Positions 8,307-15,420 are shown, numbered from the stretch's first letter. The stretch: 21,649 nucleotides of DNA from Fen-1077 sp050014355 (GCA_050014355.1 JBEKDL010000032.1:1-21649), one strand, 5' to 3'. Numbers and translations are program-made. The notes: generated from the letters alone by a model not told the origin.

Positions 8307-8954
8307 ATGCGTTCGATTATATCATTGGTAGGAAAATCCAGCTCGGGCAAGACGACCCTGATGGAAAAGCTCATCACCGAGCTTAAAAGGCGCGGCTCTA
8401 AAGTAGCTATCGTTAAACATTCGCACCATGCGGATGACCTTGATACCGCGAAGAAGGACACGTGGCGCTTTACACAGGCCGGCGCCGAGCTATCGGCCAT
8501 CAACTCTCTTGACCATCTCGCCGTCTTCAGGCGCATGGACCACTTTTTCGACCCGCAGGAGATTTCTGATTTCATCCTCTGGGACTATGACATTATCCTT
8601 ACGGAGGGGTTCAAGGGCAGCCCCTATCCCAAAATAGAAGTCCACCGCTCCGCGCAGGGCAAAGATTTACTTACCGATACGCAACTGCTGCTGGCGGTGG
8701 TCACCGACGAGCCGCTGGACGTAAATGTGCCCCAGTACTCCCACGATGACATTGCGGGCATCGCCGACCTTATCCAAAACAGCATAAATTCCCTAGGCCA
8801 TAAAAACAATGTGGATGTGGTGGTCAATGGCAACCGGTTGTCCGTCGATGCATCGCTCGAGGACTTGCTGACACGCACGCTGTTGGCCATGATACCCGGG
8901 ACTCAAGATAACAGTATTAAAAACCTGCACGTTTCCCTTAGGAGGAAGGCTTGA
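8307..8954 (+). CDS. mobB: Molybdopterin-guanine dinucleotide biosynthesis adaptor MobB, with C-terminal extension
   Basis: GTP-binding partner of MobA. Walker A is GKSSSGKT (residues 8-15), followed by VAIVKHSHH and the DTAKKDTWRFTQAGAE segment typical of MobB, and an ILTEGFKGSPYPKIEVHR block. At 215 residues it is longer than the usual 165-175. The last 50 residues (from about 165, NVDVVVNGNRLSVD onward) form an extension without a motif I recognise. It starts 21 bases after moeA with no clear ribosome site, so it probably depends on coupling. Its stop overlaps the start of the DUF362 gene. Confidence 0.92.
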   Translation: MRSIISLVGKSSSGKTTLMEKLITELKRRGSKVAIVKHSHHADDLDTAKKDTWRFTQAGAELSAINSLDHLAVFRRMDHFFDPQEISDFILWDYDIILTEGFKGSPYPKIEVHRSAQGKDLLTDTQLLLAVVTDEPLDVNVPQYSHDDIAGIADLIQNSINSLGHKNNVDVVVNGNRLSVDASLEDLLTRTLLAMIPGTQDNSIKNLHVSLRRKA

Positions 8955-9685
8955 TATTCGAAGCCTCGTCTTTTACTTTTAAGGTGCCTTCAGTGGTAGC
9001 CAGGGCACGGCGCGTCCTTATCAAGCCCAGCGCCTCCTACCCCCTGCCCTACCCGGTCACCACCAGCGCCGATATGCTCGCGGCTATCATCGCCAGCATC
9101 CGGCGGGTCAGCGATGCCGATATTCTCTTGCTGGAAGGCACCGCCGGCGGGATGCCCACCCGCCCTATCTACCAGGCGCTCGGCTATAATTTCCCGCGGG
9201 TGCTCACTCTGGATGTCAAGGACTGCATCTTCGTCGAGGTGGACAACCCTCTGCCCAAGCCCTTCGCCATGCCCACTTTCTGGGTGCCGAACGTGATACT
9301 CTCCAGCGACTATCTCATTACCGTGGCCCCGCTGAAGACATACAACGGCTCTGGAAGTTTCGCCATTAAAAACCTGCTTTCCCTGCTGCCGAGCAGCAAG
9401 TACCAGGGGGAAGCTAACGGAGGCTGGGAGAGCCTGTACAGCCTGGGGATAGATAAAGTTCTCGCCGACCTCTATTTCACCCTCCCCTTCGACCTGGGTA
9501 TTGTCGAGGGGAGGCAGAAGTTCGCGGTGAAACAGGACCCGAGCGAGGGCGAAATAGAGGAATACGATAAAGTCTTCGTCGGCGAACCGTACGAAGTCGA
9601 CCGCGAAGTCGTCGACGCCCTGGGGCTTAAAGTCGGCTATCTGGACCTGATTAAAACAGCCAAGGTTGAGCTTGGTACTCAATAA
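8951..9685 (+). CDS. DUF362 domain protein
   Basis: A 244-residue DUF362 protein. The family pattern is visible in RVLIKPSASYPLPYPVTT, the DADILLLEG strand, ITVAPLKTYNGSGSFAIKN and FDLGIVEGRQ. DUF362 domains are often joined to ferredoxin domains; this one has no CxxCxxC clusters and is a bare domain. The biochemical role of the family is not established. The start is TTG 8951, overlapping the mobB stop as TTGA, with AGGAGG five to six bases upstream; this is the strongest ribosome site in the operon. Its place directly after mobB suggests a link with molybdenum enzymes or redox cofactors, which is inference. Confidence 0.85.
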   Translation: MIFEASSFTFKVPSVVARARRVLIKPSASYPLPYPVTTSADMLAAIIASIRRVSDADILLLEGTAGGMPTRPIYQALGYNFPRVLTLDVKDCIFVEVDNPLPKPFAMPTFWVPNVILSSDYLITVAPLKTYNGSGSFAIKNLLSLLPSSKYQGEANGGWESLYSLGIDKVLADLYFTLPFDLGIVEGRQKFAVKQDPSEGEIEEYDKVFVGEPYEVDREVVDALGLKVGYLDLIKTAKVELGTQ

Positions 9686-9708
9686 AAAATCATCGGGATG
9701 GTGACCGT

Positions 9709-10116
9709 ATGGCCGAAGAGCAACAATACACTCCAGCAGAAGAAATGCGCTGGGCTATCGCCCTGGACTGGTTTGCGCTGAACGGTCGTTCGGCTTCAAT
9801 GCTTCTCAAGAGCTATCTCTGCCCCGGCTGCGCCAAGCGACTCGTTGATAAAAAAGAACCCCCTCTGAAAGCGCTGCTGGCCACCATTCAAAATTGCTGT
9901 TCCCAGAAACCGGAGTTCTTTAACGATAAGTTACCCATCCTGGAATCGACTTTCCGCCTTTTTCTGCGCGATGGTAACAAAACGTTAACCTTACAAGAGC
10001 TAAGCTCCAGACTGGGGCAGGTACGCGCGGGGGACATTTACCGCACTTCGGCGGAAACGCTCCTGCGCATTTTGAAAAACGACCGCTTCTATGGATTACA
10101 GGAAATACACGATTAA
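9709..10116 (+). CDS. Unknown 135-residue protein with CPGC motif
   Basis: I do not recognise a family. The protein is soluble, with no signal or membrane segment. A CPGC motif at about residues 42-45 and a CC pair near 63-64 could bind zinc or an iron-sulfur centre. The C-terminal half (TLTLQELSSRLGQV, then YRTSAETLLRILKNDRFYGLQ) looks helical and might be a winged-helix-like fold. It begins 23 bases after DUF362, so it is probably the last gene of the molybdenum cofactor operon. Its stop TAA overlaps by a few bases the stop of the convergent acylphosphatase gene, the two sharing TTAA. Confidence 0.75.
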   Translation: MAEEQQYTPAEEMRWAIALDWFALNGRSASMLLKSYLCPGCAKRLVDKKEPPLKALLATIQNCCSQKPEFFNDKLPILESTFRLFLRDGNKTLTLQELSSRLGQVRAGDIYRTSAETLLRILKNDRFYGLQEIHD

Positions 10117-10394
10117 TATTTGACGCTGAAGCCTGGAAATTCGCCGGTATACTTGTTCCAGGCCACCAGGACTTCTTCCACCCTGGCTGCCGGCGGCCCT
10201 ACCTTGAGACGCTCTGCCAGTTTTTCGAGCTTTTGTCTCTCGCCCTCCGCCCTTACCTCCACCGTGCCGTCAGGCCGGTTGCTCACGAAGCCGGTGAGCC
10301 CCAACTCCTCCGCACAAGTCTCCACGAAGGCCCGGTAGAAGACCCCGTGAACGCGCCCGCGCACCGTTGCCCGAAGCGAGGCCATGTCAGCCAT
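10113..10394 (-). CDS. acyP: Acylphosphatase
   Basis: Small enzyme that hydrolyses acyl phosphates. The signature VRGRVHGVFYRAF holds the phosphate-binding loop and catalytic Arg, and GFVSNRPDGTVEV holds the catalytic Asn; both are intact (R21 and N39 counted from the ATG chosen here). Length of 93 residues is standard. An in-frame GTG at 10406 and TTG at 10400 lie upstream, but ATG 10394 is chosen because GGGAGG sits 11 bases before it and the core fold begins shortly after. It is the last gene of the minus-strand operon after RNase III and the 52-residue protein. Confidence 0.92.
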   Translation of the reverse strand: MADMASLRATVRGRVHGVFYRAFVETCAEELGLTGFVSNRPDGTVEVRAEGERQKLEKLAERLKVGPPAARVEEVLVAWNKYTGEFPGFSVKY

Positions 10395-10448
10395 GGTCAA
10401 CCGCACCTCCCATCCCGGGACAGGAGACGATGTGTCCCCCTCCCTCGC

Positions 10449-10607
10449 CTACTCTTCCTCCTCCTCTGCCCTTCTCCCTTCCCTCTGCTTTCCTTTTTTA
10501 ATTACTTCCACCTCGGGTGGGGCTGTCATGATGGTGACCTGGGGTATCTTTTTTTCATCTTTCTTGGGCTTCCTTTGCTCTCGGCGCCCTCTATCACGAC
10601 TACCCAT
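10449..10607 (-). CDS. 52-residue highly charged small protein
   Basis: Read on the minus strand from ATG 10607-10605 to TAG 10451-10449. It is preceded by GAGGTGAT, a full match to the 16S anti-Shine-Dalgarno end, four bases before the ATG. The product begins MGSRDRGRREQRKPKKDEKK, has a hydrophobic middle TIMTAPPEVEVIKKG and ends in five glutamates. Basic N terminus and acidic C terminus suggest a disordered RNA- or ribosome-associated protein, but no family is recognised. It lies between rnc and acyP on the same strand. The polypurine coding strand makes the opposite strand look open, and those plus-strand ORFs are shadows. Confidence 0.7.
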   Translation of the reverse strand: MGSRDRGRREQRKPKKDEKKIPQVTIMTAPPEVEVIKKGKQREGRRAEEEEE

Positions 10608-10663
10608 ATATCACCTCGCAAAAGAATCAATGTTGCTTTAATAGGAAGTGTAGCAGAAATTAG

Positions 10664-11365
10664 CTACCCGGTAAAGTCTTCTTTGAGCCTCTCCAGCGCC
10701 GCGCGGGCGGCCTCGGTTTCGGCGAGCTTTTTGCTCTTGCCGGTGCCCTTGCCCAGAATCCGGCTGCCGGCCGATACCTCCACGGTAAAGTTTTTAGCGT
10801 GGTCAGGGCCGGTTTCCGCTATCAGCCGGTAGGACGGCGTAAGCTGGAACCTGTACTGTATGACTTCCTGCAGCCTGGACTTGTAATCGGTGCCAGTGCC
10901 CTGCTGAATCACCTTTATCCAGGTATCATCAAGGAGCCTGAAAACAAGCTCCGCAGTGGCAGCCAGACCGCGGTCGAGGTAAACAGCCGCCACCACCGCC
11001 TCCAGCGCGCCGGCCAGGTTGGGCTCTTTATCCCTGCCCCCGCTGGCCTCCTCGCCTTTACCCATTAGGAGATATTCCCCGAGGTTAATTCTGCGGGCAC
11101 TGCCGGCGAGGGTCTCCCGGCGTACGAGCGCGGCGCGGAGCTTGGTCATTTCCCCTTCGTTCAGGTCCGGGAAGTCCTGGTATAACTTCTCGGCGACGAT
11201 GCAGTCCAGCACAGCATCACCGAGAAACTCCAGTCTTTCATTGTGGCCCAGGGCGAAAGTAGGGTTTTCATTGATATATGAGCTGTGGACGAGCGCCTGT
11301 TCCAGCAGCACCGGATTAGCCAGTTTTATCCCCAGCGTCTCCTGTAAAGCATCCTTGTCCGGCAT
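10664..11365 (-). CDS. rnc: Ribonuclease III
   Basis: Double-strand-specific endoribonuclease for rRNA and mRNA processing. The 233-residue protein has the nuclease domain with signature NERLEFLGDAVLD (E43, E46, D50) and a C-terminal dsRNA-binding domain (about residues 160-228; DYKSRLQEVIQ, GKGTGKSKKLAETEAA). The second catalytic motif, normally D-x-x-E, reads G119-A-L-E122 here: the conserved Asp (D114 in E. coli) is Gly while the essential Glu is kept. The codon is GGC, clear in the sequence. Activity may be altered, or another residue may take over. Start ATG 11365 has GGGAGAG about 8 bases upstream. It heads a minus-strand operon with the small charged protein and acylphosphatase. Confidence 0.93.
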   Translation of the reverse strand: MPDKDALQETLGIKLANPVLLEQALVHSSYINENPTFALGHNERLEFLGDAVLDCIVAEKLYQDFPDLNEGEMTKLRAALVRRETLAGSARRINLGEYLLMGKGEEASGGRDKEPNLAGALEAVVAAVYLDRGLAATAELVFRLLDDTWIKVIQQGTGTDYKSRLQEVIQYRFQLTPSYRLIAETGPDHAKNFTVEVSAGSRILGKGTGKSKKLAETEAARAALERLKEDFTG

Positions 11366-11389
11366 AAGAATTCACTCTCCCACCAATTA

Positions 11390-11419
11390 ACAATAATCCC
11401 GTCGCAAAGGCGGTGTCAA
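11390..11419 (-). promoter_or_regulatory. Promoter for the rnc operon
   Basis: On the minus strand a perfect TTGACA (11419-11414) is followed after 18 bp by TATTGT (11395-11390). It is placed about 25 bases before the rnc start codon and lies back to back with the tRNA-Gln promoter. Confidence 0.6.
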
Positions 11420-11434
11420 ATTGGCGGGAGGTTC

Positions 11435-11463
11435 TTGTCTGCTTCAGGGCATCATGTTATAAT
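11435..11463 (+). promoter_or_regulatory. Promoter for tRNA-Gln
   Basis: TTGTCT (11435-11440), a 17-bp spacer and a perfect TATAAT (11458-11463) with a TGT extended -10 element. Transcription would start only a few bases before the mature tRNA. Confidence 0.8.
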
Positions 11464-11473
11464 TTGTCTTAAC

Positions 11474-11547
11474 TGGGGATTCGTCTAGCGGTAGGACAGC
11501 AGACTCTGGATCTGCTTGGCCAGGTTCGAATCCTGGATCCCCAGCCA
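11474..11547 (+). tRNA. tRNA-Gln (anticodon CTG)
   Basis: Complete cloverleaf. Acceptor TGGGGAT/ATCCCCA, D arm closed by GTC/GAC, anticodon stem GCAGA/TCTGC with loop CTCTGGA giving anticodon CTG for codon CAG, T arm CCAGG-TTCGAAT-CCTGG, discriminator G and encoded CCA (11545-11547). The first pair is the T-A typical of glutamine tRNAs. Confidence 0.95.
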
Positions 11548-11564
11548 GTCTCAATAGCCGCAGC

Positions 11565-11762
11565 TTAGCGCAGAAATTCCGCCTCTTTGTGAGCTTTAGC
11601 GATAAAGGCGCCTCTCCCGGTGACCGTCAATAGCTCATCCCAGTCATTGATGAACTTCTTCTCCAGGCCACATCTCGCACATTTACCGGTACTATAAACG
11701 CTATCGGGGTCCTCGATAATCCAATGATGAACGCAACTCTTGGTTTTGCCTGGAATTTGCAT
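11565..11762 (-). CDS. Small Cys/His-rich protein, putative zinc-binding
   Basis: A 65-residue protein. A Cys and two His (CVHHW, about residues 10-14) are followed by CARCGLEKKF (about 28-37), so C-H-H plus CxxC could form one zinc site. The rest is ordinary soluble sequence. I do not recognise the family. Start ATG 11762 is supported by AAAGGAGA about 6 bases upstream. The gene is convergent with tRNA-Gln, only 17 bases from its 3' end, and no terminator is obvious between them. Its function is unknown; proteins of this sort are often small regulators or chaperones. Confidence 0.7.
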   Translation of the reverse strand: MQIPGKTKSCVHHWIIEDPDSVYSTGKCARCGLEKKFINDWDELLTVTGRGAFIAKAHKEAEFLR

Positions 11763-11870
11763 GGTAATCTCCTTTCCTTTTCATGACTCCATCATTTGTA
11801 AAGTGTACTGACCTAGATTAAAAAGTAGGTAGGTGATGGGTATGATTTTGGTAGGAAATTAGCGGATAAC

Positions 11871-11926
11871 AAAAATCGGCCCGATTTTGCTGACAGGTTC
11901 ACTTCACCCGGCAAATCAGGCCGATT
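11871..11926 (-). terminator. Terminator downstream of galU
   Basis: AATCGGCC (11874-11881) pairs perfectly with GGCCGATT (11919-11926). The stem continues inward with GATTTTGC against GCAAATC with one bulge. On the minus strand the stem is followed by a TTTTTG run. It lies just past the galU stop and matches a Rho-independent terminator for that operon. Confidence 0.75.
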
Positions 11927-11962
11927 GTAATACGGTTCCCGGTGGTCCGGGCGCAGGTTCAG

Positions 11963-12841
11963 TTATAGCGGCGCGGCCACCTGATAGAGCTCTTCAATAT
12001 AACGCCTCAACTCGGGACCTATTTGGGGGTCTTTCAGCGCTAACGATATTGTAGTCTCGAGCCAGCCCAAGGGCGTCCCGGCGTCATACCTCTCACCTTC
12101 GAACTCATAAGCGAATATCGGGTAGCGCCGGGCGAACTGTTTTAAAGCATCCGTCAGCTGGATTTCACCGTTCTTGCCCGGCGGTGTATCGCGTAATATC
12201 TGAAAAATTTCAGGCATGAGGATATACCTTCCCATGACGGCCAGGTTCGATGGGGCGTCCTCCGGGAGAGGTTTTTCTACCAGGTCGGTCACCTGATAGA
12301 TACGGTCGGATTTTTTCCGGGCAGCGATGATTCCATACCGGCTCACTTCGCTTTCGCTGACCTGTTTGACCGCGATAACACTGCCCTGATATTTCTCATG
12401 AACATACATCATGTTTTTCAAGACCTGTTCATGCTGCTCGAAGAGGTCATCGGGGAGAAAGAGGATGAACGGGTCGTTCCCGATGATAGTCTTGGTGGTC
12501 AGCAAGGCGTGGCCCAAACCCAGTTGTTCCTTCTGCCGGACGTAGGCGATATCAACCATCGTGGACAGGCTACATAGCTCCTGCGCCATCTTGAAATCGC
12601 CTTTTTTCTCCAGCACTCTCTCCAGCTCGAGCGAACGGTCGAAATAGTCCTCAATTGCCCTTTTGCCGAGTGATGTGACGATGACCACCAGCTCCACACC
12701 ACAGGCAACGGCTTCCTCCACGCTGTACTGGATTAGCGGCTTGTTCACGAGCGGCAACATTTCTTTCGGCTGGGACTTGGTTACCGGCAAGAATCTGGTG
12801 CCCCAGCCGGCTGCGGTAATTACCGCTTTTTTAATTCTCAT
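11963..12841 (-). CDS. galU: UTP-glucose-1-phosphate uridylyltransferase
   Basis: Makes UDP-glucose for glycan and envelope synthesis. The 292-residue length is typical. The nucleotide-binding signature AVITAAGWGTRFLPVTK is at the N terminus, followed by PKEMLPLVNKPLIQYSVEEA, then DPFILFLPDDLFE, EKPLPEDAPSNLAVMGRYIL, and KNGEIQLTDAL, all in the order of bacterial GalU. A GTG codon lies one codon upstream, but ATG 12841 with GGAG seven bases ahead is preferred. It is the last gene of a minus-strand run after the HprK-like and HTH genes and is followed by a good terminator. Confidence 0.95.
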   Translation of the reverse strand: MRIKKAVITAAGWGTRFLPVTKSQPKEMLPLVNKPLIQYSVEEAVACGVELVVIVTSLGKRAIEDYFDRSLELERVLEKKGDFKMAQELCSLSTMVDIAYVRQKEQLGLGHALLTTKTIIGNDPFILFLPDDLFEQHEQVLKNMMYVHEKYQGSVIAVKQVSESEVSRYGIIAARKKSDRIYQVTDLVEKPLPEDAPSNLAVMGRYILMPEIFQILRDTPPGKNGEIQLTDALKQFARRYPIFAYEFEGERYDAGTPLGWLETTISLALKDPQIGPELRRYIEELYQVAAPL

Positions 12842-12856
12842 CACACTTCTCCGATG

Positions 12857-13771
12857 TTACGTAGTAGCCTGAAGATAGCGGCCAGGCTGTACCTGCAGGT
12901 CCCTTCGTCCGGTCCCGTTTATTACCTGCCATAAAGAGGCCTCTGACAGGCAATGGAGCTCATAAACAGGAGCATTATCTGCTAAAGCGCGGCAGGCGTC
13001 TAAAATCCTGCCCTGGACCTGGCTATCTCCGTTAAATATCGGTACGTATTGATAAAGGTTCGCCAGGGCCTGCTCTTTATCCAGACGCATCAGGCTGTTC
13101 TCATAGTTCCTCTTGGTATAATAAAGGGCGCCAAGCTCCGCCCGCGCGTTGCTCCGTTCGGTGACAGACTCGCTGCGGAACGGCGTCCCGTAGACACGAT
13201 AGCCGCCGTTGTGCGGCTTGATGATGACCATCTCATTGCCTAGTGGCTTAGCGCTAGCGGTCGAGGGGACTACCGTGCTTGTTCCGCTTCGGGAAGGGCC
13301 GAAGAAAACAAAACATCGCCCATTTTCAACCACAGCCGAAGCGTCTAATAATAGACCTTTCTCATTGGCCATTATTAAAATAAATAACATGCGGAGAAAA
13401 CCATCGAAGCAGTCCACGCTCTTCCCCATCTTTACCAGCACTTTCATGGAGCAGGTATTAGCCACGGCAACATACTTATCGGCTTCCTTGATAATGTAGT
13501 TTTCTCCTGAATTGACTCTTTTTATCAGCGGATGAGAAGGCCGGACGGTTTTCCCTGAAGCTATTTTCTCAACGGGCACGAGCTTAACCAAAATCTCATA
13601 AGCGGCCGGGCCGGGTGATTCAAAACTACGATATCGCTCTCGCAGGAGGTCTAAAAAACCGGCATCGTGGCTGAAAATCGCGCACCTGGTGCCGGCGATA
13701 GAGATGAAAAACCTCCGGGTCTCGGAGGGAATTGTCTGCTTGTTTGATACCCGCTCACCGTGAACAACCAT
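12857..13771 (-). CDS. HprK/PEP-carboxykinase-like protein with degenerate P-loop
   Basis: A 304-residue protein whose middle resembles the HPr kinase-like family found in peptide-modification and sugar-linked clusters: LLLDASAVVENGRCFVFFG, then the P-loop position, then LGNEMVIIKP and YRVYGTPF. In active relatives the loop reads GxSGxGKST and the next motif SDE. Here the loop is GPSRSGTST, with T164 in place of the phosphate-binding Lys, and the later motif is GNE, with Asn for Asp. ATP binding or phosphotransfer is therefore doubtful. No membrane segment is seen. Ribosome site before ATG 13771 is weak (AGAAGAAA). It stands between an HTH regulator and galU on one strand, so a sensing or regulatory role in sugar-nucleotide metabolism is possible but not shown. 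Confidence 0.7.
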   Translation of the reverse strand: MVVHGERVSNKQTIPSETRRFFISIAGTRCAIFSHDAGFLDLLRERYRSFESPGPAAYEILVKLVPVEKIASGKTVRPSHPLIKRVNSGENYIIKEADKYVAVANTCSMKVLVKMGKSVDCFDGFLRMLFILIMANEKGLLLDASAVVENGRCFVFFGPSRSGTSTVVPSTASAKPLGNEMVIIKPHNGGYRVYGTPFRSESVTERSNARAELGALYYTKRNYENSLMRLDKEQALANLYQYVPIFNGDSQVQGRILDACRALADNAPVYELHCLSEASLWQVINGTGRRDLQVQPGRYLQATT

Positions 13772-13822
13772 ACTTTTTTCTTCTATTTTATTATTGAACT
13801 CTCACCTGGACTATTTCTTCAT

Positions 13823-14428
13823 CTATGCGGGTTGCATCGCCATTGATTTGCTTTCCAGTATGAGCAATATGCGCTCTTTGGCCTGGGAGATATAGTTGGC
13901 CACCGTCCTCTGGTCTACGTCCAGAAACTCGGCTATCGTCTGCTGGTCGATCCCTTCCATTACCAGACGAATGGTATAGTACCTGGCAAGGTCGATTTTA
14001 TTCCTCGGAAGGCGGATGCCGATCATTCTCTGGATTCTCACCAGGTCCTGGCTTCCGAGATGGAATTTTTCTTTTTCGATTGCGGTAACTATCTCTTCGA
14101 TCGGATGACGGGGCCGTTGGGTGAGCTGCTCGGCACAGGAAATCAGCTCCTTGCGGATAGCTTTGGCAAACTCCAGGCCATGGTTTTCTTCTAAAGCCCT
14201 TTCCGCAACGACATGAAGCTGGGTTAGCCGGCTCTTCTGAAGCATAGGCAGGTCCCAACAATGGGACAGAGCGTGTCCCAACTCAAATAAATCTATTCCG
14301 TTAATATTGGAACCCAATGCGCTTGTGGCGTATTTCATTGGCATGCTTTGAAGCTCCAATCGCTTTTGTACTACCTGCCTGATTTTCTCTGTAAACCGTT
14401 TTTGTCCTTCTACTAATCTACCCAACAC
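13823..14428 (-). CDS. Helix-turn-helix regulator with sigma-70 region 4-like C terminus
   Basis: The 201-residue protein has a long helical N-terminal part without known motifs, and a C-terminal helix-turn-helix at about residues 150-190 (IRLVMEGIDQQTIAEFLDVDQRTVANYISQAKERILLIL), resembling sigma region 4 or LuxR-type helices. No receiver or ligand domain is recognised. The longest frame starts at GTG 14428, with an in-frame TAA two codons upstream and no ribosome site. An internal ATG at 14344 (residue 29) has GGAG nine bases before it and would give 173 residues; this is a serious alternative. It lies 51 bases upstream of the HprK-like gene on the same strand and may control the HprK-galU unit. 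Confidence 0.65.
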   Translation of the reverse strand: MLGRLVEGQKRFTEKIRQVVQKRLELQSMPMKYATSALGSNINGIDLFELGHALSHCWDLPMLQKSRLTQLHVVAERALEENHGLEFAKAIRKELISCAEQLTQRPRHPIEEIVTAIEKEKFHLGSQDLVRIQRMIGIRLPRNKIDLARYYTIRLVMEGIDQQTIAEFLDVDQRTVANYISQAKERILLILESKSMAMQPA

Positions 14429-14688
14429 GAGTTATATATGAGTAATAGAAAAGATAGAATATAGTTTGAATTTTTGATTCACCGCGACTTTAACAGGCAT
14501 AAAGCAGGCCCGGAGCAGGCGCTACAGGTAAGAAAAACCGGGGAGGTATAGCGTGGTTAGCGAAAATATACGGGGAGATAGATGCCTTACCGCAAGGAAT
14601 TAAAAGGAATTTTGGGTTGAATTATAGGAGGAAGCGGGAGGGGCCTACGAGCGACATGCCCCGCGCGGTGCCACGCAACCGCGGAAAA
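14429..14688. other. Intergenic region with no clear gene
   Basis: No convincing gene is seen. Two very short plus-strand frames exist: a GTG at 14553 (16 codons) after GGGGAGG, and an ATG at 14655 (17 codons) after a more distant GGGAGGGG. GGGGC near 14640 can pair with GCCCC near 14660, and CCGCG repeats follow, so the right part may fold as RNA. An AT-rich stretch at 14429-14485 probably holds the promoter of the minus-strand HTH gene, but no box pair is clear. Confidence 0.4.
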
Positions 14689-14732
14689 AACACCGCCTTT
14701 ATCGGCTAAAATCGCAGCCGATTAAAGGTGTT
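14689..14732 (-). terminator. Terminator for the BldC-like gene
   Basis: AACACC (14689-14694) pairs with GGTGTT (14727-14732), and CTTTATCGGCT pairs with AGCCGATTAAAG with one bulged base. The loop is about 8 bases. On the minus strand the stem runs straight into TTTTTT. It is 75 bases past the stop of the minus-strand regulator. Confidence 0.7.
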
Positions 14733-14807
14733 GAAGCAGGATTGACCTAAAAAATGATTGGAAACTTGTATTATATCCCCGGCTCACCGGGATTTTCTAA
14801 CGCCAAG

Positions 14808-15053
14808 CTAAACGCGGTCCGCGGTCAGGGTCGTCTTTCTTCCGTAACTTTTATTAGAGTTGAAATCATTAAGCTCCGCGAGGAACCGGGCGATATCCTC
14901 CTGGCGGAACCTGCGGTCGCCGCGGCGCGTGATACGGTACGCCCTTATAATGCCGGTGTCACTCCAGCGTCTGACCGTATTGACATGAATATGCAAAAGG
15001 CGGGCTACATCCTTTACCGCGAGCATCGGCATTACTTCAATTTCTTGCAACAT
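14808..15053 (-). CDS. BldC/excisionase-type small HTH regulator (MerR-like)
   Basis: An 81-residue protein that is essentially one MerR-type winged helix-turn-helix: MLAVKDVARLLHIHVNTVRR, then WSDTGIIRAYRI and GDRRFRQEDIARFLAEL. There is no effector domain, as in BldC and phage excisionases. A longer frame reaches 15137, but ATG 15053 is chosen because AGGAGG lies 9 bases upstream and the homology starts just after. It is transcribed away from the plus-strand signalling locus, sharing a 367-base control region. No integrase is nearby, so a transcription regulator is more likely than an excisionase. Its natural targets may be the AT-rich direct repeats in that shared region. Confidence 0.8.
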   Translation of the reverse strand: MLQEIEVMPMLAVKDVARLLHIHVNTVRRWSDTGIIRAYRITRRGDRRFRQEDIARFLAELNDFNSNKSYGRKTTLTADRV

Positions 15054-15420
15054 ATCTTGTTTCCTCCTGTACCGTAGACCGCCCGGCGCTATTACGAAGA
15101 CGTTACACCAAGAGACCTCATTTCCTGTCACCATCATATAGATGAGCAGGTAAACAAATCCTAAACGTCACTTATCTTTTCATAAATTATTCATAAAAAT
15201 TAGAGGTAAAATCGGCTTTTCCGGGAGTATCGTCTTACTTATATATAGCTAATAAATACAGCCCGTTATGGAAACAATTACTTGAAGTACGCAGGGCGGG
15301 CTTTGACCGGCATATTCCAACCGCAAATTACTATCTCTCTTACCTTGTTCCAACTTTGCGGCGCTATGATAGTCTCATGGTGCTCCTATCCTCTTAATAT
15401 TACGAAGGAGGTCGTACCGT
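15054..15420. promoter_or_regulatory. Divergent control region with AT-rich direct repeats and a hairpin
   Basis: No gene is seen. TTCATAAA occurs at 15179-15186 and again at 15190-15197, exactly 11 bp apart, with AATT at 15185 and 15198; this suits a head-to-tail binding regulator. AGCCCG (15260-15265) pairs with CGGGCT (15297-15302), forming a hairpin with a large loop. A TTGACC at 15303 might be a -35 box but no good -10 follows. A near-perfect AAGGAGG precedes the next gene. Confidence 0.45.

Noticed and set aside
8990..9682. 230-residue minus-strand ORF opposite the DUF362 gene
   Set aside because: Shadow; the plus strand has operon context, a strong ribosome site and family motifs.
10233..10832. 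199-residue plus-strand ORF across acyP, the small charged gene and rnc
   Set aside because: Pyrimidine-rich shadow of three minus-strand genes; low-complexity product rich in Pro, Ser and Leu.
14808..15053. Phage excisionase with integrated element
   Set aside because: No integrase, attachment-site repeat or phage gene nearby; tRNA ends are not duplicated in the window.
14754..15077. 107-residue plus-strand ORF opposite the BldC-like gene
   Set aside because: No ribosome site and no recognisable sequence, while the minus strand encodes a clear HTH protein.
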